This document shows positions 23,053 to 35,521 of a stretch of DNA of 64,000 bases, in pieces. Source of the DNA: Dipteris shenzhenensis (Eukaryota > Polypodiophyta > Polypodiopsida > Gleicheniales); assembly GCA_047967505.1 (NCBI GenBank), contig CM106539.1; one strand, written 5' to 3'. Below the pieces are notes generated by a model. That model saw only the letters and a list, made by a program, of their open reading frames with translations, did no database searches and had not been told where the DNA came from. Position 1 is the stretch's first letter. Each line of letters opens with the position of its first letter. Made by a program: the position numbers and the translations under genes.

Positions 23053-23800
23053 TGTGTCATCTAGTGGAGATACACGTGTCGTGGGGTTGCTTGAAGTGTT
23101 TCGATGGAGATCCTCACTCCCGTGCTACTCCTTGTGGAAGAATTTTGTATAGTAAAGCCTTCACTCGTGTCACTCGAGTACGTATCGAATCGTTGCAATG
23201 GGGATCCACCAAGAAGAAGGGGGTGAGAGGAAGAGAGAGAGGAGAGGGGGAGGAAAGAAAGAAGGGGGATGGAGAAGGAGAAGAAGGGCAGAGGAATCGT
23301 GGCAAACACCAAAGGCAAACAAGGAGAGCAAGAAAACCTCAATCTCAACACATGAGCAAGAAGAGAGCTTGTATTTCTCAAAAATTGCATACAACAATGA
23401 AGACCAAAGTCAACCATTTGGCCTTTTATACATGTCACCTTTTGAAAGGAGGTCCAACCCTATTCCTTATACCCCTCTCTCTCTTCTCTCATTTGCTACA
23501 ACCACTTGGGCTCGTATGGCACCAAGGCATATGCTGATTCTCTCAACCTCTTGTTTGTCTTCAAATGGCTCTTGTGTTATCCTTGCCAATTTGGATGATC
23601 CCGGTGACTACCTCGATCTTGAGAAATTTGAGGCTCAAAACCCACAGGATTTGGGCGGGCCAGATCCATCAACATGCTCAATGGCAGTTAACAACCCTGA
23701 ACAGTGTAAATACTCTGAAACAAAAGCACCATACTCTGTCTTTTATGATTCAATCAGTGCTTACCCCTTACAAAATCATCACAAATTTCAAGTTACAATT
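23053..23800 (-). repeat. Probable gypsy 5' LTR, outer end uncertain
   Basis: The inner end is set by the primer site. The stretch includes a purine-rich tract at 23195-23300 that opens frames on the plus strand. No second LTR copy exists in the window, so the outer end near 23800 is only estimated. Confidence 0.4.
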
Positions 23801-25500
23801 AATAGCAATTATTGAGTCTTGCTAAACTAAGTCACCAAAGTATTCCCATGCGCCTTTTATCTCTAAACATTTAGGCACTCAGCTATTCATAACACTAGTA
23901 TCCGTTGAACTAAATATTTTCATCAAAGGATAATACAAATTCTCTGCACACAATGTAGGTGCAGCACTACCCACACAGTTTACTATTATTGTAGAAGAAG
24001 CATGCACAAGCATTAAGAACCACCTTTAATCGTCAAACACAAACAAACTAGATGACATGAAAAGAAATAAATGCTACCCTCTACATGCGCTTCGCAAGCC
24101 GCTACTTGGAATGCCTTGTGAAGTGATTGTTTTGTATCTTTATTGATTGCAAAATTCTTTTGGAGGTCGAGTTGAAGGTCAATGGAGAAGCCTCTACTTC
24201 ATGTTTCTGCTCCAACAAAGGCATTGACCATGAGTGTGGCCCTACCTCTACACATGCATGATGACTAATCATCGTAAATCCACTTGTCTATTACTTACAC
24301 GACGCTACAGTATTTGGATGAAGATATACCGTTCATGACAGACATGGCGTCATCATTGGTCTCCACAATAGCTTTACCAGAGACACGTTTGAGCATTTTT
24401 GCAACTGTGCATCAAAAATCGAAGTGGAAAAAAAATAGAATTGAAACGAAGTCAAAAATAGAGGAGAAATGAATCAACCCCTCTAGAATGTGTTATTCCC
24501 AATGTCCATTGATTGTAGCAAACTCTCTCTTCCACCCATGGAATAGTCCAAAAGATGACGCTCAGTTGTAGACTCCGTGCTCAATTCACACTTAGCCATG
24601 ACCAAATGAACTGCACCACCCAAAAATAGAGACTCCCGAGACCTTTCCCCAAACACTATTTTATAAGAGAACAACTCCCTCACAACAACCTTGCATGCAA
24701 TAACGAACCTCTATAACAAAATCCCCTTCATTGAAAATCGAATTTCCCAATGAAGACTTCTCCAAATCCTCTCAAATTCATCCAATACAATCTGCTTAAC
24801 ACTTCTCTTTGCTGCCAAATCCTTACAAAATCCTTCATTCATTGACTATCGTTAAAGTAACCATAAATGAAATGTCTAGAGCACACTCATCGCCCCCAAC
24901 ACAAGCCAAAACAAATGAAACTCTGAAGAACAAAATCCAGCAATAAGCGATTCCATTGCAGCCACAAAACAAAGATAATAATGGAACAACACACGTGGCA
25001 ATTTGATTAGCATGCACTTCATTTGTTTAGAAGGCTAATGGAACCATACACGTTGCGAATCGGTTAATGATCATCTCGTTTGACGGCTCATAATCATTGC
25101 ACCTAACAAGTGCACTAATTAAACAAGTTGAATTTCATTCAAATGGCTTGTGGTCATCCTTTTTTTGAATGGTGCCATGTTTAATTTTCTAGAATTGAAG
25201 TGTATAGCAAGGAGTGGTTAGACTAATAGATGTAATTTGTTCCTACCTTATGAATGAATTTTGTTTTTCTTGTCCAAATTTGATCTATCAATGATTCGTA
25301 TGTTGTTTTTCTTGTCTAAATTTGATCTATCAATGATCCGTATGTTGTTTTTGGTATGTTTATTAGTGGAGCAAAATTCTGTTCACCCATAAAAGACATA
25401 ATTGAGGATACACTTTTTGCACAACTGTTGAGGTCAATGTTGATATCTCCGACTATGTATGTATTCATGTCATGGTATTGTTGACATTATGTTTGCAATT
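23801..25500. other. Intergenic, no supported gene
   Basis: Only short frames without motifs. A near-exact short duplication around 25255-25350 (TTGATCTATCAATGAT and neighbours) is the only clear structure. Confidence 0.45.
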
Positions 25501-25510
25501 GCAGATATAA

Positions 25511-25774
25511 TTAGTTTTTGTTTTTGTTTATTTGTGGTGCTTTGTAAACATTGATTATAGCTATTGGGCATTTGTTATTGTGATTAAGGATTATTAGCAT
25601 GGTCTCAATTCCGTGTTGATTTTGGTGTTGTACGTGTAGCAGTGTTTTTACTTTCTTGTAGTATGTTGCAATTCCATTTTGTCCAGTATCACATGCTACA
25701 TTGAACCCTAGGAGGTAAATTCGGTGGGGGTTGTTTTCATGTCTTTCTTGCAGGCTGAGGAAAGTTGCGCTCAA
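25511..25774 (-). pseudogene. Possible endonuclease-like fragment
   Basis: An 87-residue minus-strand frame with GIETMLIILNHNNKC followed by PIAIINVYKAPQ. The last part resembles the strand and YxPP/YAPQ motif of exonuclease-endonuclease-phosphatase domains found in retroelements. The GDFN and SDH motifs are not present downstream, so this is at best an isolated fragment. Confidence 0.3.
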
Positions 25775-25807
25775 TATGCTTTTGCTATGTAGGATGTCTT
25801 CAAATTA

Positions 25808-26394
25808 GGAAAAAAGGGAGCTCATTTTGGGGCCTTTTAGAAAAGAGAGAAAATAGGCTCTCAACCAATTAGGAGTGGGCCAACGTAACGTTGAAAATTC
25901 AACAAAAGAAGATGAAAATAAGAAAAAGAAATAGTACTATATGTTCGTAGAAGCATGTCACATTAATGAGGTGGTCTGATTTGAATCTTTAAAAAATTTA
26001 TTTTCTGTGCAGAATTTGATGATTCTGACACCGCAAACGCGTCCGGAACGGCCCAATTTCAAAAGTGCCATATCGCATTTTGTTGCAAATCGCGTTTTTC
26101 GGCCTTTTTTGGCCGTTTCCGGGCCTCCGGATGTCCGATTCCAGCGTTTCCAGTGCCGTTCTTGGGGTTTTGGGCCGTTCCGGACGCGTCTGCGGTGTCA
26201 GAATCATCAAATTCTGCACAGAAAAGTGTTGCTCTTATATGAACATTGAATGTAAAGCATGTGAAAGAATATATTTATTCCTTTTCACACTGACATTTCT
26301 CACGCAAGTATCCATATTTTCTTGCTTTTGTAGAGAGAGAAAAGAGAAAATAGTGAATTTCTTACAGGGCCCCAAAATGAGCTCCCTTTTTTCC
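25808..26394. mobile_element. MITE-like element with about 27-bp terminal inverted repeats
   Basis: GGAAAAAAGGGAGCTCATTT starts at 25808 and its reverse complement ends at 26394. The dinucleotide TA flanks both sides (25806-25807 and 26395-26396), which fits a TA target duplication. Inside lies a second, independent palindrome (26001-26225). There is no coding capacity. Confidence 0.75.
26001..26225. repeat. Inner palindrome with 54-bp arms
   Basis: The arm 26001-26054 matches the reverse complement of 26172-26225 with a single mismatch. GC content is clearly higher than in the surrounding element. The central 117 bp are rich in CCG and TTTTGGCC motifs. It looks like a MITE nested in a MITE. 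Confidence 0.88.
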
Positions 26395-26399
26395 TAATA

Positions 26400-27252
26400 G
26401 GCTTGGTGCTTCTTGAAGGATCTTGTGTTAAGGGGTTGAATGTTTTGGCCTTTGTGTATATCCATGGATAGGTCTACTTGTGTTGTTTTCCATGTGCAAT
26501 GTGGTTGCCGCCTCACGATTTCCTAGAGAATGTTGTTGTCAATCTTCATTTACTTGTCCTCTATATTGTTTAGCAAGTACAAATTTGAAGGGTCCCTTAT
26601 TTGAGATAGTGTTGTTTAAACGAGTCCATGAGATTTGATACTTGATGGGTTGAAAGCTAGTTTGTCCATCGACAGTCCTTGTGCTTAGTGTATTGTCCTC
26701 GCTAATGCATGCTACACAAGGAATTGAGTTCGTGTGACAGTCTTGAGGCTATTCTTGCCAATTTGGAATTCCCTTGTAACGAGATGAATCGGTGTCCCAG
26801 CTTGTAGGTGTCTTGTCATTATACAAGTAGTTGTTTCACGCACGGGTGTTCTTGCCGATGTTGATGTTGTTGAACTCAATCCAGACCACTAGAGGTTGAG
26901 CTGATTTCAACAGTTTTGAATGTTCCATCAGCTCCATTTATGAGTCCATCTTAAATTCCCAGAGCATATTTCAATAAGCATGTCTTCCTTTAAAGTTAGT
27001 TCTATGTGTAATCCAGTAGTTCTTTTTGGGTTGTGTGAAATCTTCATTTATTCACTACATGTCTTGTGCTGTACATATTTTGCCTTTATTATATGTGCTT
27101 TAGATTGTAAAAGTTAAAAGATGTCATTATTGTGTTTGTCCTTGGCTGCATTGGTGTAGAAAGTGTACAATTAGTCATTTGTGGTGTGCTCTTTAGCTGT
27201 GCTCTCTCTCCTCATCTCCACTCTTCTCCTCTCCTCTCTTCATATTTTATCA
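26400..27252 (+). other. No gene; right part may be the 5' LTR of copia-3
   Basis: No coding feature. The CT-rich stretch ending TTTATCA at 27252 directly precedes a copia primer site, so an LTR must end here. The LTR start cannot be set because no second LTR copy is present. Confidence 0.4.
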
Positions 27253-27264
27253 TGGTATCATAGC
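27253..27264 (+). promoter_or_regulatory. Primer binding site of copia-3
   Basis: TGGTATCATAGC differs by one base from the usual initiator Met-tRNA site and follows an LTR-like CA end. Confidence 0.7.
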
Positions 27265-27399
27265 ATCCCTGGCTTCTGCCGAGGCATTGAGATCTATAAG
27301 AGAGAGATTGAGATTGAGAGATAGAGAGGTTCTCTTGAGTGTTCTTTGAGTAAGTTCACTTCCGTCAAGAGAGGAAATTTCTGTCATAAAATTCCGTTA

Positions 27400-29400
27400 A
27401 TGTGAGAATTTTCCATCTATTGAGAGGTCTTTGTTAATCCTTGAGAGATTCTTGTTCTCATTCCATCGTAGATCTTCGTTCATTTCTTTGAGAATTGTTT
27501 TGTGAGAGATAGAGAGTTCGTGATAGAGTCTCTACTCTATTCATTTTGAGAAATCCTTTGGAGGAGGAGGCACCATAGCTGGAAGCTTGGAGCTTCACAA
27601 CAATCAGTGTATTCTATCCAAAGAGACGTCCTTTGCTCGAAAGCAAAGCCCGGATCTATAGCCTCCAACCTCCAGCTGCTCTTCTGGCTGCATGCAACTA
27701 TCAACGAGGCGCCATCTCTGCAAGTATACCCTGACGTTGCCATAGCTCCATGCACGGCTTCAAAAAGCCCTTTTGCAAAGCCAAAGCCTACAAACGATGG
27801 GCACCCGGAGTCTGCATCCACTGTTGTCGTCAATCAGTTGCCCCTAAGCTTCATCAACCGGCCACCCCTAAGCTTCATCAACTAAGACTGTGGATATTGC
27901 CTGAGAGGTTCTTTCCTTGAAACTTTTTTGCAACAGAGCTGTGCGCAATCCAGAAGCTGCTATCAACGACCACAGCCTCCTAGCAATCTGGCTACAGCTA
28001 CAGCTATGGCGTCCAGCTCCAGCCCAGCTGCTCCCACGACCACCTTGCGGCTCCTTTGCTCACAACCGATCCTCTGAATGAAATTGCTCGGCCATCTTAT
28101 ACGCCTCCAACAAACAGAGCACGTTCACGAGCTGCTAAGGCGCAACGTTTTGGAGCTGCTGAGGCACCAGCATGGTTGAAGGAGGGGCGGATTCCATTGT
28201 TGGAGGAGCAAGGGATAGTCCGCATCATGCTAAGAAGGAGCGACCTCAACACCTGCGACGCCCATCAACACCTCCTTCAACCATAGAGCCAACGTCCAGC
28301 TTCTCTGCCCCAGAGAGCCATAGTCAAGCTCCAGATAGGGTTGGTCGGCAAAACCCAGGGTCAGTTTATCCTAGTCAGGTTAGCACACTCTTGGTCATGC
28401 ATGTGACACATGGCACCACTATAGATTGACACATGGAAGAACCACTTGGAGAGATAAGCCACCTCACACCGTGCCATGTCAGCAAGGCGACCTCACTTCC
28501 ACATCATCTTATCTTGACATGTGTTAACCCCTCAACACTCTTATCTGCCACGTCAACTGGCACCCCTACATGCCACATCATTAGCCCTGTCACCCATCCC
28601 ATATCATCAGCAGTAGGAGCTGACTCATCACTACCACATCATCTTTAACCGAGTCGAAGGTCCACATCATCAGTGACATCTCACCTGCCACATCAGCACT
28701 ACCACCTCCTCATTGCCATGTGGCAGTCCCTTGTCATGCACAGTTACCTCTTGCAAGGCACACACAGCAGCTTGCATGTGCACCCAATTTCCACCTCATC
28801 ACACAGTGCCCTAGTGGTAGACCCCTTGGCAAGCACACCCCTACATGTGCACACAGCAGCCACATCAGCATTTTGCACCCTTTTGCCCCTTCACCTAGAT
28901 CAAACCGTATCTCTTGCTTCAGGAAGAATTTGGTGCTCCAAAAAGGAAACTCGCTCAATTTTTTGTGCTCTATGCGGTTGCCATATCATGCGCACATTTT
29001 GACACAAGTATCACTCACTTTTGAGCCTCACCGACAAATCCACTTCCTACATGCACATCAACCTCTACATCGACGCATCTGCCCTACCTAAAATCTGACG
29101 TTCATCAGTTCATTGAGCAGACTTCAAGGTGTTCAAAGGCATTGACTCATTGATAAGTGGTAGCACATGATTTGTTTTCACACACACATGCCATCATTGT
29201 AAAGCTTATTTGGCTATTTCATGGCATTGTGCAATTTATTCTAGCCTTGTAAAGTTGCTTGGCTATTCTCGACATCATTTGCCACAAGCCTTGTAACAGA
29301 TCGGATTATATATTGCAAATCTACCTTCACCGACAGTTTAGATTTCACTTGCCACAATCAGTGTTTTTCAGTTGATTCAGACAGTGATTTTTACGACACT
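27400..29400 (+). other. Copia-3 leader and gag region, decayed
   Basis: Only partial frames are present. The stretch 28440-28870 is marked by repeated CCACATCA and CCACGTCA octamers. A duplicated CCCCTAAGCTTCATCAA occurs near 27841 and 27867. No zinc knuckle is visible. Confidence 0.4.
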
Positions 29401-29731
29401 TTGAGTACATTTCTTGCACCATGTCTACGACTAGCAACCTCAATCTGAAGGCATCTGCAGCTATACAACTCCAATTACGGCACATGGAAATATTGAATGG
29501 AGACCATTCTTGTACTTCAGGACAAAGGGAAGTAGGATCTACACTGGATGATCCAGCCATCACTAGCTCTATTCCACCTGTTGTCATAGCACCAGCAGCG
29601 GGATCTACAGTGGGAATATGTTTCTTGCAAATGAGGAAATGCGGAAGACGAATACAGTATATCTAGACATTGATTGCAATTCAAAAGAAGATTTCAGCTA
29701 TCAAGTCAACCAAGCAAATCAAGATCCTTGA

Positions 29732-30202
29732 TACATTGACAGCGGTGCATCATCTCATATGACAAAGCATCAGGAATGGTTCATAGAGATGAAACCATTA
29801 GAAGGTCAAAAGATTGTCATCTACACGACAGATAATACACTAAATCCAGTTCAAGGGACCGGCATTATCCCTATGAACAATTTTACTGGTACGAAAGGAT
29901 TGGTGAAAAATGTACTCTATGTTCCGAAGCTCAGCAAGAGCCTCTTGTCAGTAGGTCAAATGACAGAACACAACTACCTAGTCATCTTCGACGGAGATGA
30001 ATGCACTATCAGAGACAAATCCAGAGGATTTCAGCTAGTAGGAAAAGGAGTCAAGGAAGGACGCTTGTTCAAAATGCTAGCTACAGGGGCCAGATTTGCA
30101 TGCCATGTCAGCTCAACTGCAAAACAGATGCCACTATTCACAAAATGGCACAAGAGATATGGACATGCCAATTTCAAGAGCTTGATAGATCTCTGGAATT
30201 AG
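29732..30202 (+). pseudogene. Copia protease and GAG-pre-integrase fragment
   Basis: Starts YIDSGASSHMTKHQEWF, with the DSGAS catalytic motif of copia aspartic protease, and continues through NVLYVPKLSKSLLSVGQ into TKWHKRYGHANFKSL, the GAG-pre-integrase HxRxGH block. The frame then ends; CEACCFGK, the expected zinc-binding Cys pair, lies in the following sequence after a stop. The catalytic Asp is present but no full polyprotein can be made. Confidence 0.88.
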
Positions 30203-30299
30203 AATATGGTAATTGGGATTCCTAAGCTATAGTTTCTTGGAAAAGTTTGTGAAGCATGCTGCTTCGGTAAACAAAAGTGAACCAACGTCGACAAAAGCA

Positions 30300-30990
30300 C
30301 CTCTTGAGCAAGAGGTATACTTCATTTAATTCATATAGATGTATGGGGTTATGCCCAGACCTGCAGCATCAATGGTTCACTTTACTACTTTACTTTCATC
30401 GACAACTACAATAGATATTGTTGGGTCTACTTTTTGAAAGAGAAATCTGAAGTGTTTTCCAGATTTCAAGAATTCAAATCCATGGTAGAAAACCAGATAG
30501 GTAGAAAGATCAAAGTCATGAGATTAGACAAAGGAGCTGAATACATGTCTTCAACATTATGAACTTTTGCAGAAGTCATAGCATTCGAAGACAATTCACT
30601 TGTGCAGATACTCCTCAAAAGAATGCAAGAGCTAAAAGGAAGAATAGTACTTTAGCAGATAGTGCTAGAGCAATGCTTAGTGACAAGCATCTCCCGAATT
30701 AGTATTGGGCAGAAGCAATAGCCACTGCAAACTACTTGCTTAATCGGCTTCCTACCGAACCGATAGAGGGCATGACACCTTATGAAGCATTCACTGGACA
30801 CAAGCCATGCATTGGGCATCTCCGCATATTTGGTTGCATAGCATATGACCACATACATGATGACGCAAGAAATGGGATGCGAAGTCACGTAAATGCATCA
30901 TGGTTGGCTATAGTGAAGAAAGCAAAACATACAAGTTGTATGATCCCATCAACCGCAAGGTCATTATGTAATCTTTGATGAGGAATTGGA
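30300..30990 (+). pseudogene. Copia integrase, multiply broken
   Basis: Translation across frames gives HIDVWGYAQT with the first catalytic Asp, YYFTFIDNYNRYCWVYFLKE, KVMRLDKGAEY with the second Asp region, and LNRLPTEPIEGMTPYEAFTG. At least five stops interrupt it, and the sequence changes character after VIFDEELEW near 31000. Confidence 0.8.
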
Positions 30991-31010
30991 ATGGAAAACC
31001 TCAAAGTGTT

Positions 31011-32189
31011 AGGAAACATGATATGCTTTGATAACATAGATATGAATGCAGTGACTCTGTAATGGGTGAGCTTATGTGCATCATTATCAAGCTTACAATA
31101 TGACTAAATGATCTATTACATCTTTGGAGTCAAGATCTATTGTGTACTCACATCTTTCGATTGTTGCAAGAGAGCAAAAAACAACATTTGTTAAAGCTCT
31201 AATTTAGAGTTGTTAGGAAAAGATAGTGTTGAGCTTCCTTCACTGGAAGAATGTCACAAGCCTTGTTACAAACCTTAAATTCTTCTAACCGTGTAGTATC
31301 CCATTGCATCTCCTTCTTGAAATGTAATGAGAGCTACACTTCAAAATTTACAACATCTTCATAGTGATGTAGAAAACAACAAGGACTTATTGCAAATGCC
31401 TTACCTTGCAACAAAGTAAAATGGGAGTGTTACCTTGAATTGAGACATTGACGCATCTGACCAAACCCAATGTGTTTTCAATTTGAGACCTTTGGAAAGT
31501 AGCCATTGGTAGTGGAGCATAAAGCAATGCTGCACGAATAGTATGTTATGTTGTTTTGTCATCTAAAATGTAAAATATGGATTGCTTTATAATCTCTCCC
31601 ATCTCGCAATAGCTTTCTTTGGACATACTAGTGACCTCCATATTTCAGATACCGAAGAGTAGGTTCTAGTGTAGGCAACACATGCTTCTTCTCGTGTTGG
31701 CCTACAAACTTTGCATACGCAATCACAAAAGCAAGTATTCCTTTCCTTAATTTTTGAAACATAGTACGGCTTAAGATTCTAAAATGCACAGAAGTCAATG
31801 TTTACCTCTGGATTACTCTCTCTGAAATTGAAAAATTTTGCTTGTGCATTCGATCAACAAACATTCTATCATCAAGAAAGGGTCGTGTAATGAAGACAAT
31901 AATTGTTTATGACTCTTAAATAATATTATTTAGTACCGATAAAAAGCCTATAGATATACACATGTAGACGTGACACTATGCAACTATTTAGTATCAAAAT
32001 TGCTTAGATTGCATTGGCCTTTCAAGAAATTATAGATATCCCAAAACATAGCTTGGAGACCGAAAATATCTTTGAAATTCCTCTCTTGATCATGATCTTG
32101 TTACAATGGACATGGTATTCTTGTATTGGGAAATATGTATAATTTCATTAAAGACCAATGTGCACCACAAGCAAATGCCTTATATAGGA
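31011..32189. other. AT-rich stretch, no supported feature
   Basis: Nothing recognisable on either strand. It may contain decayed retroelement DNA. Confidence 0.4.
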
Positions 32190-34260
32190 AAGTGGTACTT
32201 AGCTACTACTAAAGAGTACTAAATATGACAGTGGTACCTAAATAGTACTAAGTAATACCTAATTAGTACCTAGAAAGTAGTGCTAAGAGTATGATAATAG
32301 TACTAAAATAGTGATGTGACAATACTACCTAAATAGTACTAAATATGACAGTGCTTCCCAAATAGCACTAAATAGTATAAAGTAGCATATTGCAATGGTA
32401 CTTTACATCTGAGAGTATGATATTAGTACCTAAATAGTACTAAATAGCATATAATGATGGTACTTAGAAGCATCTAAGAGTATGATAGAAGTACCTAAAT
32501 AGTACTATATAGTACTGAGTAGCATATGACTATGGTGAGAGAATATGACACTAGAACTAAATAGTAATAAAGAGCATATGAAAATAATAATTAGCATCTT
32601 AGAGAATATGATAGTACTAAATGATACAAAATAGCATATGACAAAAGTACCTAAATAGTACTAATACTCACTAAATACCTGGGGGGTGCACTACTAAGAA
32701 ATCCTAGGTATCGTGTGTGTTCAAGGGGTACTTAAAAAACCCCTCAACTAAAATTTTTCACCAATAAAACCACCCCTCTTTACTTATGAACTAATGGTTT
32801 TTTTTAAAAAAATTAATTAAAAAACCCTCTTGTTATTGTAATTCTGTTAAATTTTTCCAAAAGTGGGACTAAAATACCCCTCCTTTTAAATACACATGGT
32901 ACACTTAAATTTTTATAGGTGAAACCCCCGCGAGACTAAATAGTACTTAGTAGCACATGACCATGGTGAGAGAATATGACAGTAGAACATAAATAGTACC
33001 TAATAGTATTACACAGAATATGACAATAGTACTTAGCAGTTGACAGTATGATAGAAGTACCTATATAGTACTAAATAGTACTGAGTAGCATATGATAGTG
33101 GTGAGAGAATGTGACAGTAGCATCTCATAGAATATGATAGTACTAAATGGTACAAAATAGCATATTCCAAAAGTACCTAAGTAGTACTCAGTAGAACATG
33201 ACAATGGTGAGAGAATATGATAGTAGAACATAAATATACCCAATAGTACTACATAGCATGTGACAATGGTACTTGGCGATTGAGAGTGTGATAGAAGTAC
33301 CTAAATAGTTCTAAATAGTATCGAGTAGCATATGACAGTAGTGAGAGAATATGATCGTAGAACCTAAATAGTACTAAATAGCATATGACAATACTTAGCA
33401 TCTCAAAGAATATGATAGTACTAAATGTTACAAATTAGCATATGAAAGAGGTACCTAGATAGTACTATAAATAGTACTGAGTAGCATATGACAGTGGTGA
33501 GAGAATATGACAGTAGAAGCTAAATAGACTAAATAGCATATGCCAGTAACACTTAGCATCTCAGAGAATACTGTAGTACTAAATGGTACAAAATAGCATA
33601 TGATAGAAGTACCTAAATAGTACTGAGTAGTACATGACAATGGTGAGAGAATATGATAGTAGAATGTAAATAGTACTAAATAGCATATGACAATAACACA
33701 GCATCTCAGAGAATATGATAGCACTAAATAGCATATGATAGAAGTAACAAAACAGTACTAAATATTATTGAGTAGCATATGATAGTGGTACATAGCATAT
33801 GAGAAAATGGGAATAGTACATAGACAGTACTGAGTAGCATATGACCATGGTACATAGCATCCAACAAAATGAGAATAATACTTAGAGAGTACTAAATTAT
33901 AGTAGTCGGTAGCATATGACAATGGTACATAAATCTAGAAGTTTGACAATAGTACTAAATACCATATGACAGTGGTTAGTAGAACCTTAATAGTGTTAAA
34001 TAGTACTAAATAAAACTAGCATATATTAGTCATACTTAGCATATGATAGTTATACTTAGCATCTGAGAGGTAACTAGCATATATCAATTGGGTACTAAAT
34101 AATAGTAAATAGTACTAGTACTCATAAGATGTATCAAATAGTAGTAAATAGTGGCACTAGCACAGATTATAGTGATAGTTTAATGTAGTTTAGTACTAAA
34201 TAGTATTCAATAAAACTAGATAGTTTTAATAGTACTAAATAGTACTAATAGCACTTCATC
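32190..34260. repeat. AT-rich minisatellite built on TAGTACTAAATAG
   Basis: About 2 kb of irregular tandem repeats. Recurrent words are CCTAAATAGTACTAAATAG, AGCATATGACAATGG, GAGAGAATATGATAG and TTAGCATCTGAGAG, spaced so that a composite unit of roughly 80-100 bp recurs with many indels. Because AGTACT and CATATG are palindromes the array could form hairpins. An unrelated insertion interrupts it near 32690-32930. Confidence 0.85.
32690..32930. repeat. Insertion in the minisatellite, possible MITE
   Basis: About 240 bp of non-repeat sequence interrupt the array. The left edge GGGGGGTGCAC and the right edge GTGAAACCCCC are imperfect inverted repeats of each other. No target duplication is clear. 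Confidence 0.45.
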
Positions 34261-35158
34261 AAGTAGAGGATGATGCACCTCCAATCGTGAAGTAGAGGAT
34301 GATGCACCTATGTAAAATAAGGGTAATGTACCTCTGTAAGCTCCAAGTAGTGGGTGGGATGTCGTGCATACTGATTTAGGCTAGGCCTTTGCTTGCAACA
34401 AACATCCTTCTTGTTTGGAGACACCCTAGTGTTGTCTCCCCAGAAGTCGTGATAGAATTAACCACCTCAAAACTCAAGCAATCTTGCCTGTGCCTCCAAC
34501 TTCCATTAGCCCATTTGAAATTTGCTCCTTTTATTTGTACACAATGCATCTTAAAATTGCATGGTTAAATACCAAGGGCTTTAGCCAATTTGATCTCACT
34601 CTGATGTGTTGGCAATCATGTGGAGCATAGCTCTCTTTGCAGCCAACTTATTAGCACTTTGCACTTCTTTAATAACACCCAGTGATGTCTTCAAGTTATC
34701 AACAACAATCACAGTTGATATTGACTCCTTTGGAAATTTAGTCTTGTTCACAACCTCTTTCACATTTGGATGTCGTATAATCTTGGTCAAAATGTTTGCC
34801 TTTGCTCTCAAGTCAAGTTTTCTTTCACTTGTTTGAAATGTCGCACAATTGCTAAGGTCATGTGTCGCATGCTCCAATCGGGTAAGTTTATTAGAGATGA
34901 GCAAGATTCATCTTCACTTAGTAGAACTGTGTTAGATGGATGGGCTAATGGGATGGCATTGACGACAAACTCCACTACATTTGAAGTCGAATCATCCATC
35001 CTACACACAACCTTTCAATGCCTACACTTCAATGATCTAATCTTGCACACAAATGAGGGACGCAGAGGAGGCTAATCTTGATAGCTTACTGAATGGTGAC
35101 ACCAAGTAGTATTGATGAACTAATACAAGCATGCTTGGTGAAGAAATATTATGTATTG
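34261..35158. other. No recognised gene; one open frame on the minus strand
   Basis: The minus-strand frame 34904-34596 gives 102 residues of ordinary composition (LRAKANILTKIIRHPNVKEV) without a family I recognise. A complementary frame also exists on the plus strand. Nothing else is visible before the CACTA terminus at 35159. Confidence 0.35.
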
Positions 35159-35201
35159 CACTACTACACATGGATCCTATTGCAACATTTACGTACCGAC
35201 G
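35159..35201 (+). repeat. Left terminal inverted repeat of CACTA-A
   Basis: Begins with CACTA and ends near TACCGACG. It aligns with the right terminus (46290-46335 reversed) at the CAC-AC start, the CAT-G-CC region and the TACCGAyG end, with clear divergence between. Confidence 0.7.
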
Positions 35202-35254
35202 TTTAGCACTCGCTTAGCGTTAATCGTCGGTATGAAAAGCGGGTTTCCTAAATC

Positions 35255-35323
35255 GTCGCTATATAGCGACTGTTGCTAAAAGTCGCTATATAGCGACTTT
35301 TGTAAAAGTCGCTATATAGCGAC
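35255..35323. repeat. Left subterminal array, three 16-bp palindromes
   Basis: GTCGCTATATAGCGAC occurs exactly at 35255, 35282 and 35308, a spacing of 26-27 bp. In En/Spm the subterminal repeats are binding sites for the element's own DNA-binding protein. Confidence 0.92.
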
Positions 35324-35521
35324 ATTGATACAAAATATTATAGCGACGTTTTTAGAGAGAGGTTTTTTTTTTTTAATAGGCCTTAAAAGTTAGTTTTTTC
35401 CAATGACAAATTTTTTTAAATTTTCATACATGTTTGAGCTCATAGAGAATAAAAAAATGAGAGCATGTACATCAAGCCTTTGAAGCTCATATATTCATGT
35501 CCAAGTTTGAGATGAGAAAAG

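Larger units (their letters stand above)
19750..23800 (-). mobile_element. Ty3-gypsy fragment, minus strand
   Basis: Reading from high to low coordinates: part of a 5' LTR (about 23800-23053), an Asp-tRNA-type primer site (23048-23031), a tandem-repeat leader (about 22590-22030), protease remnants near 21500 and reverse transcriptase (20584-19800). RNase H, integrase and the 3' LTR are missing; the RT breaks off near 19800. Multiple frameshifts show it is not functional. Confidence 0.75.
27253..31010 (+). mobile_element. Ty1-copia fragment without RT (copia-3)
   Basis: Starts at a primer site (27253), carries long noncoding or decayed sequence, then protease, GAG-pre-integrase and integrase remnants, and ends after the integrase core near 31010. 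RT, RNase H and the 3' LTR are absent. The many stops show age. Confidence 0.75.

Noticed and set aside
23198-23815. 205-residue plus-strand frame rich in Glu, Arg and Gly
   Set aside because: It falls in a purine-rich part of a probable gypsy LTR, and a parallel frame and an antisense frame are also open. No domain is visible.
26007-26249. Two frames starting with the same MQNLMILTPQT on opposite strands
   Set aside because: This is a direct result of the inverted repeat, not two genes.
28440-28870. Repeated CCACATCA octamers as a regulatory array
   Set aside because: Spacing is irregular and the stretch lies in a decayed copia leader; no support beyond word frequency.
34596-34904. 102-residue minus-strand frame as a host gene
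   Set aside because: No recognised family, a complementary frame is open on the other strand, and no exon structure is visible. Left as unassigned.
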